Of a stretch of 64,000 bases of DNA, positions 24,201 to 35,507 are shown piece after piece. How positions within the stretch are numbered: the first letter of the stretch is position 1; each line of letters starts with the position of its first letter. The notes beneath the pieces are model-generated. The model was not told the origin of the DNA, made no database searches, and saw only the letters and a list, made by a program, of their open reading frames with translations. The position numbers and the translations under genes are program-made. This stretch comes from Symsagittifera roscoffensis. Lineage: Eukaryota; Xenacoelomorpha; Acoela; Convolutidae. Where the stretch lies: positions 35,839,152 through 35,903,151 of the forward strand of contig NC_087066.1 of the NCBI RefSeq assembly GCF_963678635.1. Direction: 5' to 3'.

Positions 24201-27200
24201 ACAAAATGGTAGGTCTTGTGATTCATTTCAAATTATGTCAGCAATCAAACACTATTCTCACTACCTGCAACCCAAAACACTACTTGGAAGCTCAATAAAG
24301 CACATTATAATTACATTTGCACGGTATCAAGAACATCTCGCATCCAACCAGGAACAACAAAATAACTGATGCCACATCATCTCAGACGAAACTGATATCG
24401 GCCGAAATGGATGTGGAAAAACACAACCAAAAACATTAAAAGGGGTCATTGGAAAAATGGCCGGCAATTTTTGTGTCTAGTCATTCCCCTCTCCCTCGGC
24501 ACGCTGTGGGGTACAAATAACAAGAAGTCAATCTGAATTGCACATATTTGATTAAATATTTATATTGAATGGTGTTGATTTCCCGAAGGTCTTCTAAGAT
24601 GGGTTTCGTAGATGGCTGGCAGAATAGCTTAAGTGAGTTTTCGTTGCTCACCTGTTGTTTGGCTTCACTGGATGGGCAGGGTGACTTAGTGTACCACCAA
24701 TCTGTCTTCAGCTTGTCAATCACATTCTCCTCTATCAACTCCAGAATTTGGATTGTCAAATTACCTCTGAAGCAAAACAGGATGATTCAACGCATCACAC
24801 CACCCGCACTGGAGTTTCATGGATGATAATTGATTATAGTCTATTTTCATTGTCAGCCTCAATAAATTTTAATAACAATTGATCACAATTGAAAAAAAAA
24901 ATGGATCATAATTTCAATGTTTTTTAACAATGTAGTCAATTATAATTGATTACAAATGATTACAATCGTTTTTTTTTCAGGCGTTACATGTTAAAATTAG
25001 AAAAATTTTCAATTACGAATTTGTTGAAGTAGGTTAGAAAGATTTGTTTCCCGGTTACTAAGTGACGCTTTGTTCTTTTTGCTTTTAAAATTAGAATTTT
25101 TTACCAAATATAAAAATGCCTTTCTATTTTTTACGAAGGCTCATTCATCGACAGTGAAAAGTTTTTTTTGAAACTTTTCTGATTATAATCCTAAGGGTGA
25201 TCGTGAAACATTTTCAAAACTTCATATACATGGGACGCATATACAATTTTGTCAAGGAATACAATTCGTATGTTTTCATAACTTCTTTTACTATAAACCA
25301 AACGAACCATTTTTTGCATCATCAAAAGGAGCGAAGTATCAAAGTATTTGTCTAACAAGTGCATCCGAACTCTAGAAATCCGACTTGCAGCATTGGTTTA
25401 AAATTGGATCTTTAGTATTCGAGCAGAACTATTTTAGGGACATAATGACGCATTTTCGAAACGATTCCATATGGTTAACCACGCTTAGCGTGAAGAAATA
25501 AGAAAGAATATTAAAACATAACTTGACAGATAAATGATTACCTGGATTTTTCCAACTGAAGGAAATTTTAAGGTAAGTCATTGATAGGAAATCGATAGTT
25601 TGACGAACCACGCAAAGATACATTAATTTGAACAGTTTTATCCATATTCAGAGACCTTGATAGATTATGATCATTTGCTGACAATTTCTAAATCTTGATT
25701 GAAGTTTCTGTCGGCGCCGTTTAAAAAGTTGATGTCGCCTGAGCTAGATATAAAAAAAACGACCTGATCTTGAATAGTTTTCATTCAGGTGCTTCAAAAC
25801 TGGTAAAATCACGAATGCGCATGCTTTAACAAGGAATTTGTTCATTCCATCAGCACTAAGGGAAATTTTATTTTGCAGCTTTGGAGGACTAGCTTGATTT
25901 CGCAATCCCGAGACAAAGTAATACTGCATGCAAGAACTCAAAAGCAACCATACAAAAGCGCTGTACAAAAACGTGATCAAATCTAAAGTTTGGCGTGCTA
26001 ATAGTAATCGAGAAAAAGTAATTATTAGATTCATAGTTATTAGATTATTACATAAGAAGTAGAAAAGTAATTATTAGGTTATTAGATTCGCACAAACTAA
26101 TTCATCAGTGAACGATTTGCTGCTATTTGACTCTGTTGAAACATTTTGTTTCTTTTGTTTCGAATGTTTTCAATGATGCATATTTACCTAAAATAATATT
26201 GTAATTCGAATGAAATTTTTCAAATACATCATCCATTTTTTTTGTTTTTTTTTAGTGTTGCGTATTCCTGTATTTCAAGCACCAAAGCAACATTAAAGTC
26301 ATCTATCTAAAAATGAGATTTATAGAAACGAAGCTAAAAAACGGCCTTGGATTGCAAAAAGAGCTCAGTCTAGAAAGTGGGGAAATGAGAATATCGGTCT
26401 ATGCTTAGACAAGATGGATAGCCTTTCATAGATTCTGTGCGAATTGCAGAATTCACAAAAGCCTAAAATGCCATTGGACAAGTTTTCTGGCCGGGAAAAA
26501 AGAAATTTCACAAAATGGAATATGCGATTTGGTAGGAAGAGTTTTTTTTTTAAAAAAGGAAGTGTAAGATGCTCACAGGAATGGTGAGTCTTTTGGTGTC
26601 GCCAGTCCATATGTGATGGTGTTGAGTTTGCCCCCCACCTGGTAGGTGTTGCAGGGCAACTGTTGGTTGTAGTATTCCATCATAATACTCTCCATCAGGA
26701 AGGCAAAATTGTCCTTCTCATCACGCACCCGGGCTACTCCGTCCTCTGTCTATACACAATCACACAGTACTACGTATATGAGATATGATTTCGGGAAGGC
26801 TGACTGATTTGAGAGGTAACTTTTTCTTACGGTTTTAGTGAACAGTTTCCGGTCCTTCATGAAAGCGAACATTCGCTGGTATGTTCCCACACTTGATTTC
26901 TAAAACAATCGAACAAAACATTGTATGCAATAGGCCACGTTTTTATAAAAAATTTAAAATTTCAATGGTTTTGAGTTTTTTTTGATAAAAAAATGTCATG
27001 GTTTTTTATCAAAATTTTTGTCCTTGTGGCTCGAACATCTGTAAGTCAAATTGCTTTGAATCATTATCTTTGATAGCATTACAGAGACCGTTTTTTTGTA
27101 TGACATTTGTCCTTTAGTAGAACGTAGTCCCTCTACGAGACAAAACTATTTTGAGTTGTTACAAGGGAGGGGGACTGTACCTCGAAGAAGCCTTTGGAAG

Positions 27201-30200
27201 AGCCACTGCCCAGCACCCCATACTCGATAGTAGTCTGTGCCGCCAGATCCTCTGAACCCTTGATGGGGGTCTTCATCCTGTCCGCAGTGAGGAATGCGGC
27301 CAGATTGGCCGTGTAGCTGCTGATGATGATGAGGGTGAAGAACCACCAGGAGGAGGCCACTATCCGGCCAGGCAGAGAGCTGCAACAACACCCAGTTTTT
27401 CGACACCATAAATTAGAATTTTTAGCAACGTTTGAGTTACAATTTTTGAGTTCAGTTAATGAACATTATCATGCGGCCAAAGGACGAAATGGCCGGGTTT
27501 ACTGGAAATGGTAGACACGGTAGTCCAGTTCCGTAAATTTAATTTAAAATAAAGTTCTCGGTGATTTCAATCAATTTGACTTTGACTTCCTAATTGACCA
27601 AAAAAAATCCATTAAATTGCCTTTTTGTTTTCCAATCTCAATCAAACCCTTTACAAATCAAAAAACCAGAGGACTAAATGGGGAAAAATTTCATGATTGT
27701 AAGGAAAAATGAGGTGTTTGTTGAACTTACTTGGGACAGATGTCTCCGCCCTGCTGCATGAAGGAGCCGAGGGAGAACCAGAGACAATTTATGATGCCAA
27801 AAGTGCTCTGCTCCTCAGACTGCGCCCCCTACACAACACACATTCATATAATAATAATACCCTAGGTCATGAATTGGGGGGGAAATTTATGAAAAGACAA
27901 AGGAAACGGTAGATTTGTAACAAGAAACAGGTGGTCACAAATAGTCATTAAATACTGAACCTTACATGTATTTCTTTTATTTGCGCTCAAATTGTGATTT
28001 GTTTTGAAGGGATCTGAAAATGGGATGAGCGAATAAGCAAAGTGAAGTTGACTCACGTCTGTTCCATCTGGACATGTTGAGTCTGGGTCGTTGGTGGAGA
28101 AGCGACTAACAAGGAAAAGCACCACACTCACACTGACATATGCCAGCAGACAACACATCCAGATCTCGTTGGTCAGGGGACCCAAGAAGGAGAAGAGACC
28201 GATGTTCTTGGGGGAGGGCTTCCTCATCATGATGGAGATGCCTAGAGTCATGTATGGCTTCGTGAAGTCCACCACGTTTTGTCTGCCACTGTTTATGGTC
28301 AGAGGAGCCAGGGCAACGTCCGCTTCCTAGCACAACATGTGATCACTTTAAACTTAAAACTAGCACAATTTCAAATTAATCTTAAAACAATCAGAAGTTC
28401 GTGTTTGAGAAAAATTTCACTTACTTTTGCATATATATTTTTTCACTAATAGGTTGTTGAGTTCATTTGATTGAAATAACATTCCATTTATTTATATTTG
28501 ATTTCATCGCAAATCGTCCTGTGAAAAATAATAGTATGGCTCACCCCTCGGAGCAGTTCGCCTATCATTCCATTCCAGGTGCCGTTGTCGTCCTCTGCAC
28601 CGTAGTTGCCATCCTTAACGAACTTGAGCTCATATTTGATGTCCTGGTATGGCCTCATGATCTGCTGGATGAGGTCTATCAGGAATCCCTCCATGTGCTC
28701 CATCCTCAAGTTGCCTTTCCTCTTTGGGTCATCGTACCACTCCCGGAACTCCTCCTTAACCATCACGAATGGCTCAGACTAAAACCAGATTCAACTTCAG
28801 TCTCTTTTTGTGATGAATGAACTTAACAACTGGCAGAAGTCCAGCAATAGGTGGTGTAATTTTTTTAGATGACGCTGATGGAAATCCCGATCAAGGCTCT
28901 TTAGTTTAATCGTAAAATAGTATTTCGGTTCATGCTAAAGCGTAAAAGTTAGCACGGTGGTTTACTCTATTTGTAGTAGTTTTGCTTGATTCCTGAAATA
29001 TCAAAAAGTGCCTCTATTTCCAATTGTTCACTCACTGCGACAGTGGTGACGCGCATCAATTGCGGAGAAGGGGCTAGTTTAGAAGACGACCCTTCGTTCC
29101 CACTCCGCTCGAAGATGAGTCCGGTTTGGTCCGACCAGTTGGCTATCCGGCTGTGCACCTGCTGGAACCCCACATCCAGGATCTGCAGCTGGTAGTTCTT
29201 CCTCAGCCCCACCTCCGTGAACTCAATGTTGCCTGTGACGCCTCTCATCTTGGTCTAAATAGCGAAGCATTATTTTCAGCCAGATTACAAACTATTTTAT
29301 TGTCGATAAAAAGTCAAAAACCAACAATGTCAAAAATCAAAAATCACATGAGAAATGTTCGGTATTGATAGCTTTTTTTAAGCATTTGTTTCAGTTACGG
29401 CTATTTACTCGCCAGCGTCGCAAAACAAGCCAATTTTTTTTTGCTAATAGCGAAAGCTCATTGTATTTTTCACTCATTACTTAACATGGGTTGAAGTTTC
29501 ATTACCTTGTATAAAAGATTGGCGATGTTTGTGCGATGTGCGGCCACAGTGTTAGTGTAGTTGAGACAAGGCTTCGTCCTCCTGTTCCTGTAGTCGTATG
29601 CAGACGAGGATTGGGAGGGTCTCAGGTCGTCGTGGGTGAGGATGGATGCGAGCACTTTGAATGAGTCATAAGCTAGAGACACCTCAAGCTGCAACAAACA
29701 ACCGTTCATTTTTGTCATCACTGTCAGTAATTTTGAGACAAAATGCAAAACGAATATTTCAATGACTTTTATTGATGATTAATATGTTTTAACGCACATT
29801 GCTTGGGCTGAGTAAGGCAGCATTCACCATCCCAGAAAATCAACAAAAAAATCTCAGAAGCTGATCAATGGTCTTTGAGGAGCTAAACAACGGCGCTTAT
29901 TTCGATTTCGAATCTATTTCGGGGGGGGGGGGGGGGGGGGGGAGGTAATTAGGTGTGTTATGTTGTCCTGCCTGGTTCTCCTCGAACACACTCATGTCGT
30001 CGCTGTGTTCCTGTCTCCACCTGCTGATCAGTTTCTGGTTCTCCTCGTCACTGTCCTCCAGTAGTTTGAAGCAGGTGATGTTGATCTTGCCTGATATGTT
30101 GAACTGCACTTTCCTACATGGCATCCGCAGATCCGCGATCACGTAGTGGTACTTCTGAGTCAGCATCTCCGCCTCGGCCGCCTACACACAACATAACACT

Positions 30201-32138
30201 AATCATATAAACTGTTTCCAGTTTTCATCCAAACTCAAGCATTCTATATTTTTATAAATATACTGCCATTTTCTAAAGAATGCAGTCTAATAGATTGCCA
30301 TCAGAGAAAGTGATGTCCATTTTTAGGCGTCTTTTTACTCCAGTCAAGACTGCTGTTTGAGCTCCCGGATCAAGCTCAGCTCTGATTTTAATTGAGAAAA
30401 CATTTATTTCAAAACGAATGTTTGTTGTCATATAAAAACATTCTAAGGTTTTTTTTTTAAATATTTGAATATTGAGCCAAAAGACTACAATTAAGGTTTA
30501 ATTTTGAAAGAAGTTTGACAAAGACGATCAAGCATTGTATGTTTTAGTACACTTCAGCGTCGATTTGGCTTGCGAATCAATCCTGATTATTGAAATAGGA
30601 GGCACACACAATAGCGTGGTCTGCAGGTACTGACCTTTTTGAAGAAGAGTTCAGTGAAGTTCTTGGATAAGAAGAGAAGCACATTAGTCTGCTGGGACAT
30701 CATCATCTCCCTCAGAGCAGTCTCTATGCTCGTGGGGTCGAACACATACTTGGTGTTCACCACCTGCGTCCCACCCATGAAACTCTGAAGACGCTGCATC
30801 GCTACACAAAACACATACTCACATATGACTATTTAACATCAAACAGTCAGCCTAAGTTGAAACCAGTTCAAGTCTAATTGCTTGTGCAGATGTGAACAAA
30901 CAAAAGCAAAAATTTACAAGAATGTTTTTCTTCTTGGGCAACAAAGTCCTCATAAAATACCGATGCAAAAATACTTTAGAAAATCTGGTATGTACACACT
31001 CATGAAGCCCATTAGAACACAAAACTTACGATCACTGAGTCCTTTCTTGAGGGTTTTTTGGTCTACTAATGATAATTGTATGCTTTATGGGAGCTGTTGG
31101 CAGGCATGGTATTTATGTCAGAATTTTCTTCAAAATTGATGAAACAAAAAATTAGGTAATTTTGATCTACTGGATTCATTTCAATCTTCTCCAATAAGTT
31201 AAAGTGACTGACCATTGAAGTTGTCGAATACTATGGCCATCACTTTCCACCTCAAGTAGGCAATCAGTTCGTAGATGGCCCTCTCGAACCTGGGCTGCAG
31301 TTCGAATGCACTATTCAATTCACTGATGCCAGTCTGGAAGGTGAGGTGGGGTATCTCGAATGCACTGGCGTAGGACTGGATGATGGCTGGGATGGGGATC
31401 TCGGCTGAGCCACTAAAGATGGTCGCAACGCTCTGATTGGCCACAAGACACACTGCAAAACAATACAACCTTTCAGTAAACAAAAATCTAGTATTAGTCT
31501 AATGTTCATCTTCTTGAGGTTACTACACTTCAGATGTGATTCTGGCAAGGCCAATATTATGACTTTGAGCTTATGGAAATGGGAAAAGCCTATGGAATTG
31601 GAGTTCTCTCGATTTCAAGCTTAATTTGTCTCCCAAATTTTTCTCTCGATTCCTTAATTTTTCTCACAAATTAGGAGCTTTGCCTATAATTTGTTCTTGC
31701 TCCTTACGCTTCTCGTTGACGCTTCTATCTTATTGCAAAAAGGATGCGATAGCAGTGCCGTGGTTTATCAAATGCAGTTTGGTCTGCTCTGTCTTTTATA
31801 GGCGAGAAAAGAGTGAAACTGTGCATATCTTTTACTGCCATAAGTGATGTCAAAATATGCCCGTGGGTTAGCCTAAACTTAAATTTAATAAACTTTAATA
31901 ATTTTAATAAATGTAATTTTGAGTGAGATATGTTCTCTAATGAACTTACTCTGGTGGCTGAGTTTGAACATGTCGTCTTTGTTTATTACTGCGGAGATGA
32001 TCTCGATGTCTGACCTCACTTGACCCGAGACAGGGGGACCCATGCCCCCATTCATCTGCCTCTGCTCCTCCTGGTACTCTCTCAGAGCCAGACGCAACAC
32101 CTTGGACTCCAGAGAATCTGCCTTGCTGTACATCAGAG
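21230..32138 (-). CDS. AMPA-type ionotropic glutamate receptor, 16 exons, lacks signal-peptide exon
   Basis: Ligand-gated cation channel subunit of the plasma membrane, tetrameric in the family. The 16 exons total 2864 nt and join in one frame (about 953 codons plus stop). Order: amino-terminal domain (exons 1-6), ligand lobe S1 (6-8) with PLT..R matching GluA2 Pro478/Thr480/Arg485, M1 ([18 protein letters not shown]), pore loop with Q at the Q/R site (FMQQGGD), M3 [12 protein letters not shown]2 with GSGSS and MES (Glu705 equivalent), [10 protein letters not shown]4, cytoplasmic tail, PDZ-type end TNV. Details such as GVARVR and [11 protein letters not shown] favour AMPA over kainate type. 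Oddities: Met replaces the ligand-capping Tyr450, and exon 4 seems to use a GC donor. Signal-peptide exon not found. The gene converges on the GPCR. Confidence 0.93.
21532..21849 (-). CDS. GluA-like exon 15 (cytoplasmic tail)
   Basis: [20 protein letters not shown] ... SDGTGYSLV. Basic juxtamembrane start, no known domain. Donor GTAAGA at 21531 (phase 0) is strong; read-through would end at 21463. Confidence 0.75.
22784..23546. mobile_element. Foldback-type inverted-repeat element
   Basis: Left arm (about 22784-23010: GGGGCTAGGTCTTTTACCAG ... GGAAATTAGACAAAAAGCAA) is the inverted counterpart of the right arm (about 23345-23546: TTGCTTATCGTCTAATTTCC ... GTCGGTCCCCGGGTTTAAGG). Arms are roughly 200-250 bp, diverged, around an AT-rich loop with ACATGCCGCAATT repeats. 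Sits in the 21850-23966 receptor intron. Confidence 0.75.
23967..24101 (-). CDS. GluA-like exon 14 (M4)
   Basis: [20 protein letters not shown] then [21 protein letters not shown] single hydrophobic helix at the M4 position. Donor GTTTGC after AAG, phase 0; the frame would otherwise read to a stop at 23931. Confidence 0.88.
24652..24766 (-). CDS. GluA-like exon 13 (S2 end; flip/flop position)
   Basis: [30 protein letters not shown] and linker. It occupies the vertebrate flip/flop position; only one version is visible here. Donor GTGAGC, phase 0. Confidence 0.92.
24830..24975. repeat. AATTGATTATAATTG-type short repeats in intron
   Basis: Several copies of ATTGATTAYAATTG / GATCACAATTG in both orientations directly upstream of exon 13 in gene orientation. 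The rest of the 24767-26576 intron shows no feature. Confidence 0.45.
26577..26749 (-). CDS. GluA-like exon 12 (S2)
   Basis: [20 protein letters not shown], then S, and [20 protein letters not shown]. Has the Glu705-equivalent (MES) and Met708-equivalent. Donor GTGAGC, phase 2. Confidence 0.93.
26831..26899 (-). CDS. GluA-like exon 11 (S2)
   Basis: [23 protein letters not shown], 23 codons; matches the family KIAVFDKMWTYM segment. Acceptor GTTTTAG, donor GTAAGA. Confidence 0.88.
27181..27379 (-). CDS. GluA-like exon 10 (M3, S2 start)
   Basis: [35 protein letters not shown] and [13 protein letters not shown]. Contains the universal SYTANLAAF gating motif and the S2 Ser-Ser(Thr) ligand contacts. 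Donor GTACAG, phase 0. Confidence 0.96.
27731..27828 (-). CDS. GluA-like exon 9 (pore loop)
   Basis: [20 protein letters not shown] then [12 protein letters not shown]. The Q/R site is genomically Gln, predicting a calcium-permeable channel if unedited. Donor GTAAGT, phase 2. Confidence 0.95.
28057..28326 (-). CDS. GluA-like exon 8 (S1 end, M1)
   Basis: [20 protein letters not shown], then [37 protein letters not shown] (M1) and SRFS. PLT and the Arg six residues later are glutamate-binding positions. Donor GTGAGT, phase 0. Confidence 0.95.
28545..28778 (-). CDS. GluA-like exon 7 (S1)
   Basis: [20 protein letters not shown] ... MEGFLIDL ... [34 protein letters not shown] is diagnostic of iGluR S1. 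The ligand-capping Tyr (family YEGYCVDL) is Met here (MEGFLIDL). Donor GTGAGC, phase 0. Confidence 0.93.
29036..29254 (-). CDS. GluA-like exon 6 (ATD end, S1 start)
   Basis: [20 protein letters not shown] ... [17 protein letters not shown] matches GLSGNIKF; RVTTVA leads into the first S1 strand. Donor GTGAGT, phase 0. Confidence 0.9.
29506..29688 (-). CDS. GluA-like exon 5 (ATD)
   Basis: [20 protein letters not shown] ... [19 protein letters not shown] matches YDAVQVMT. Acceptor TTTGTTGCAG, donor GTAATG, phase 0. Confidence 0.88.
29921..29942 (+). repeat. Uninterrupted G22 homopolymer
   Basis: Twenty-two consecutive G on the + strand (C on the coding strand of the receptor gene), about 30 nt inside the intron following exon 4. 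Length may be an assembly estimate. Confidence 0.95.
29972..30181 (-). CDS. GluA-like exon 4 (ATD), probable GC donor
   Basis: [20 protein letters not shown] ... [30 protein letters not shown] and ISRWRQ match GluA YHYIIANL and IERWS. The best phase-0 end is CAG|GCAGGA, a GC donor; the only GT alternative (AGT|GTGTTC) removes six residues. The frame remains open into a C22 tract. Confidence 0.82.
30635..30801 (-). CDS. GluA-like exon 3 (ATD)
   Basis: [20 protein letters not shown] ... [16 protein letters not shown]. Acceptor TGTGTAG, donor GTCAGT, phase 0. An N-glycosylation sequon NFT is present. Confidence 0.88.
31213..31452 (-). CDS. GluA-like exon 2 (ATD)
   Basis: [20 protein letters not shown] ... 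[10 protein letters not shown]. Acceptor TTTGCAG, donor GTCAGT, phase 1. The [10 protein letters not shown] strand aligns with family WDKFAYLYDS. Confidence 0.9.
31950..32138 (-). CDS. GluA-like exon 1 found (ATD start)
   Basis: Acceptor CATTTCAG, then [20 protein letters not shown] and [21 protein letters not shown]; donor GTAAGT at 31949-31944 (phase 1). Begins in phase 1, so an upstream exon with signal peptide must exist. Confidence 0.85.
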
Positions 32139-32330
32139 CTGAAATGCAATGGGGCCAAAATAATTAATCGACCACTTTCTCCGATAGCACTCTGTGCATA
32201 CAGATAGTTTGCTCAATAGGATGTTTTCTTTGCAAAAACAAGCCCGATTTAATCAATCGAAATAAATGATTGTCGAAATAAATTCAGTCGAATACACGTT
32301 AAAATATATTTTCTATAGATAACTTAGCGT

Positions 32331-32688
32331 TTAAACTGAATACCAATCGGAAATATGTACAAATAACTTTAAATCATCTTCCGCTTTGTTATAGCAAATG
32401 AATTTGTTGATATGCCAATCAAGCATTGTAGATTGAATTCTCGTCATTGTTTTTTTTTCTGGCAGTTTTTCCATATACTTTGAAAATTGTTCGCATGGTT
32501 CCCCGTCACAAGATCCACAAAAATTTGCAATTGATTCACTGTTTCTTGAGTATAAAGAGCAGTTATAGAAATGGCCGATATTTGGCTTCAGCGAGCCATC
32601 TGTCCGATCAAAAATTTGTTCCAGGTAAAATGAACCTTTCAATAATCGATCAGAAGGTTTCAGCTTACCGAGTGGCCGATTCTTATTA
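32331..32688 (-). CDS. Possible terminal exon, unknown protein
   Basis: An open frame on the - strand, preceded by a possible acceptor (GACGTTTAG) near 32689 and ending in TAA at 32331. It reads FSNKNRPLGKLKPSDRLLKG ... NCSLYSRNSESIANFCGSCD ... MLDWHINKFICYNKAEDD ... SDWYSV. It is Cys-containing, not low complexity and has sequon NCS, so it looks more protein-like than neighbouring frames. It lies just upstream of the receptor's first exon on the same strand, and could be the last exon of another gene or a chance frame. I do not recognise a domain. Confidence 0.3.
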
Positions 32689-33549
32689 GAAAAAACTAAA
32701 CGTCACAAAAACATGTAAATCATTGAATTTACGCTAATTTTCTCATCAACCTTATTGTAAACAGAGCACCTGAATAGCGCAAAAACATGCCAACTTTATA
32801 ACTTCTTCAAGTTAAAAATTAGTATTTTTTAAACAAAAATCCACTTTTTGACTCGTTCTGAGGTCCGTCTCGGACAGCGTCAAATAGCTTTCCGACTATT
32901 GTTTTGTGACCATCTTTAGCTTCAATCATAGCAGAACTGCCTGTTTTGCCGTTGATTTGATATTGGTGATGATTCTTTTTCTAAGCCCAAGTAGATTATC
33001 TAAGTTGGAAAAAAAACTTCAAAATTTCTTTTTGTTTTTATCCAATTTTAGTGCTGGTTTTTGTTTTACCTGCTTGAAGTAATGCCTTTTGTTCTCATCC
33101 TTTTGAATTTCTAATAAGTGGTCTAGTGAAACCACACTTCTAAACAAGTTTTTTTGAATGAGGTTCTTTAAATAGGGCGGAACCATACTTCTACCAAGTA
33201 TCGTTAAGCAACCTAAAAAATGAATTATAAACATTTCACGTTATTAGGGCTCAAAGCAATTAATTTCTTAAGTTTAAGTTTATGCACAAGCCTCCTGAAC
33301 ACACTGAATTGATAATTTTTCAACTGAAATATTAATTTTTCACACAAAATATTGCACCTCTAATGAATGTCAAGTTTTTTTAGTTACCTCTTTTTAAAAT
33401 AAAATTAGTGAAGTAATTTAACTTGCCTTTGCAGTATACTGTATCATGACTTAGCGAAGAAAGTTGGAATAAATTTGGAGCACAAAAATGGCCGTATCAT
33501 AATATTTAGACTATTTAAATTGCAGTTATATAAACGAATGGCAAACTGG

Positions 33550-34075
33550 AACAAGGATAGCCAGTTAATGTACTAATAGCACAGAACGTTCCGACCATAG
33601 TCTTGAAAAACACCAAAAAATAATTTCAAATTAGTGTCGTTTTTCTGCGTGGTGTGATAAAAAGATCTGAACAAAAATCTAGAACTTAAGCATATTCGAC
33701 AATCGTATTAAAGTAGGCCAATTGGAAAACAGGTTTTGTAGAAAAATGACACGAAAAACGAAAAAAAAAACTTAAAAACTTTTTTTTTCAAATTTTTTTG
33801 CAGAAAATTTTTGAATTTTTTGAAGTTTTTGGCTCCCAAAATGAACCTACAAAACTCCAAAAACTAGTTTTACTTGCTTAAAATTAAATTTAAAGGCAAA
33901 CAAATTAGACTTAATTCAGTGTTGTAAGCCTGCTCGCTTGCTTTATTCGCTCGAATTGAAACGAAAAATAAAAAATTTCTAACCAGTTTTTCTTGACACC
34001 GGCAAAAAATTTTCTAAATTTTTAATGTCTTTCAAATCGTGGCGGAAAGGTTCAATACAAATTTTTATTTTCATT
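33550..34075 (+). mobile_element. Copy of the AACAAGGATAGCC dispersed family
   Basis: Starts AACAAGGATAGCCAGTTAATG, then TAGCACAGAACGTTCCGACC, GTGTGATAAAAAGA, TAGAAAAATGAC and AGCCTGCTCGCTTGCTTTATT in the same order as 9057 and 9634. Confidence 0.65.
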
Positions 34076-34111
34076 ATTTGAAGATTTCATCATTTGTTTA
34101 TCCATAGGACT

Positions 34112-34931
34112 TAAAGGGTAGTCTGAACCGCTAGGGCTTTGCCCTGGTACGAGCAGTATTGTTTTTAATTCAAAAACATCCTTTATGCGAGTCTGTCCAA
34201 AAAGGAGGAAAATGGACTTATAGATTACAAAAAATTCTTTTCTCTCATTGTATAATTTTTTATGGTGAGTTTGATGGTTTTTCTACTTCACTAAATTAGT
34301 GATTGTAAATAGATTTTTTATACTGAATACTAACAGTAATAAAATCACTTTAAATCAATTTTTTTGTCAGTACATTGTCATTACAAAGTCCCAAAATAAA
34401 AATAATAATTTCGAAAAGCCAAAAGATTGCTCGTATAAAGGTGAAGCTTTGAACTTTACGACTGCATTTTAATTTCTATGGAGTAATTCAAAAGAAACTA
34501 ATCGATGGAAACTTTTAAAAAAATCTAAAAAAATCATAAAATTTTTTTATCTTTTCTAAAACCGTCTCCCCACACGTTATGTAAACACAAAGTGAAATAT
34601 TTTGTATATAGTAAAGTAGTAAATAGACCAAAGAGCATGCCTCAATCCATTTTGATACTAAAATTTTTACGGATTAAATCTTTGCTTACGCGTTAATAGC
34701 TCGAAAAAAATTGGCAAGTTAATTGTACCGAACTGAACATATTGGCAATTTTTAAACCTCCATAATTTACAAAAATTAATCACAGGGGAAATATTTTTCA
34801 AATGCGAGCTCAAGACAACAAATACTTTGGATGAAAAGGAAAAATTTTTGCTAAAAACTGCTACTTGAAAAGCCGAAATTTGTGCCCCAAGCACAATTAT
34901 TCTGTCACTTTTTAGGAAGTCGGAACAATAA
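34112..34931. mobile_element. Rearranged copy of family C element
   Basis: At 34112-34160 GGGCTTTGCCCTGGTACGAG lies in the orientation of 14898-15443, while at 34660-34931 the ACGGATTAAATC..TTACGCGTTAATAG box and TTTTTAGGAAGTCGGAACAA end lie in the opposite orientation. A further end-like piece sits at 35080-35110. Confidence 0.5.
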
Positions 34932-35205
34932 CTCAAAAAAAATGTTCGCATTTAGGATTTTTCAAGTTTCAACTCAAGACATCACTACTTTGCAAATGAT
35001 ATAAAAACTTCGGTTTAAATCGCTAGCTACAAAAACAAAGCCTTGCTGCAGAATAAACCCTACCGAGCACATGGATATTCCGTCACTTTCTTCTAAGGTC
35101 GGGACAAAAAGCACAATTCAGAATAAAACTGCCAGTTAGTTTTTGAAAAACTATCGACAGCATGTGTTCCTTAAAATATGACAAAGCAACATCAGTTGTT
35201 GAGTA

Positions 35206-35210
35206 CTAGC
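35206..35210. other. 5' target-site duplication CTAGC
   Basis: CTAGC directly before the 5' LTR matches CTAGC at 44143-44147 directly after the 3' LTR; 5 bp is usual for Ty3/gypsy integration. Confidence 0.92.
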
Positions 35211-35507
35211 TGTGGTACGGCGTAGTTTAGAGATCATTATGTTATTACTATTGTGCTAGCTATCTGTGCTAAACTCGCCTTTGTCTATCAAGGTCGTGAC
35301 CGACCTGCCAATCCGTTCTAGTTTAACACATGCCTTTAACACATGTGTTCTCTTTCATTCTTCTGCAACTTATGAAAGATTTGAGTTGTATTTATTTCAT
35401 TGTCATGACATAATCTAAATACTAAACTATCTATATTATTTACATTACTATAAACATAAACAAGGAAAATAGATTCTTGTTTTACAACTGTCTTTTATCA
35501 TTCCACA
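35211..35507 (+). repeat. 5' LTR
   Basis: 297 bp, TGTGG...CCACA. Identical to the 3' LTR except one A/G near 35466. A TATAAA lies at 35449-35454. The last base is the A of the Gag start codon. Confidence 0.96.

Noticed and set aside
28467-28820. 117-codon plus frame
   Set aside because: Antisense shadow of glutamate receptor exon 7.
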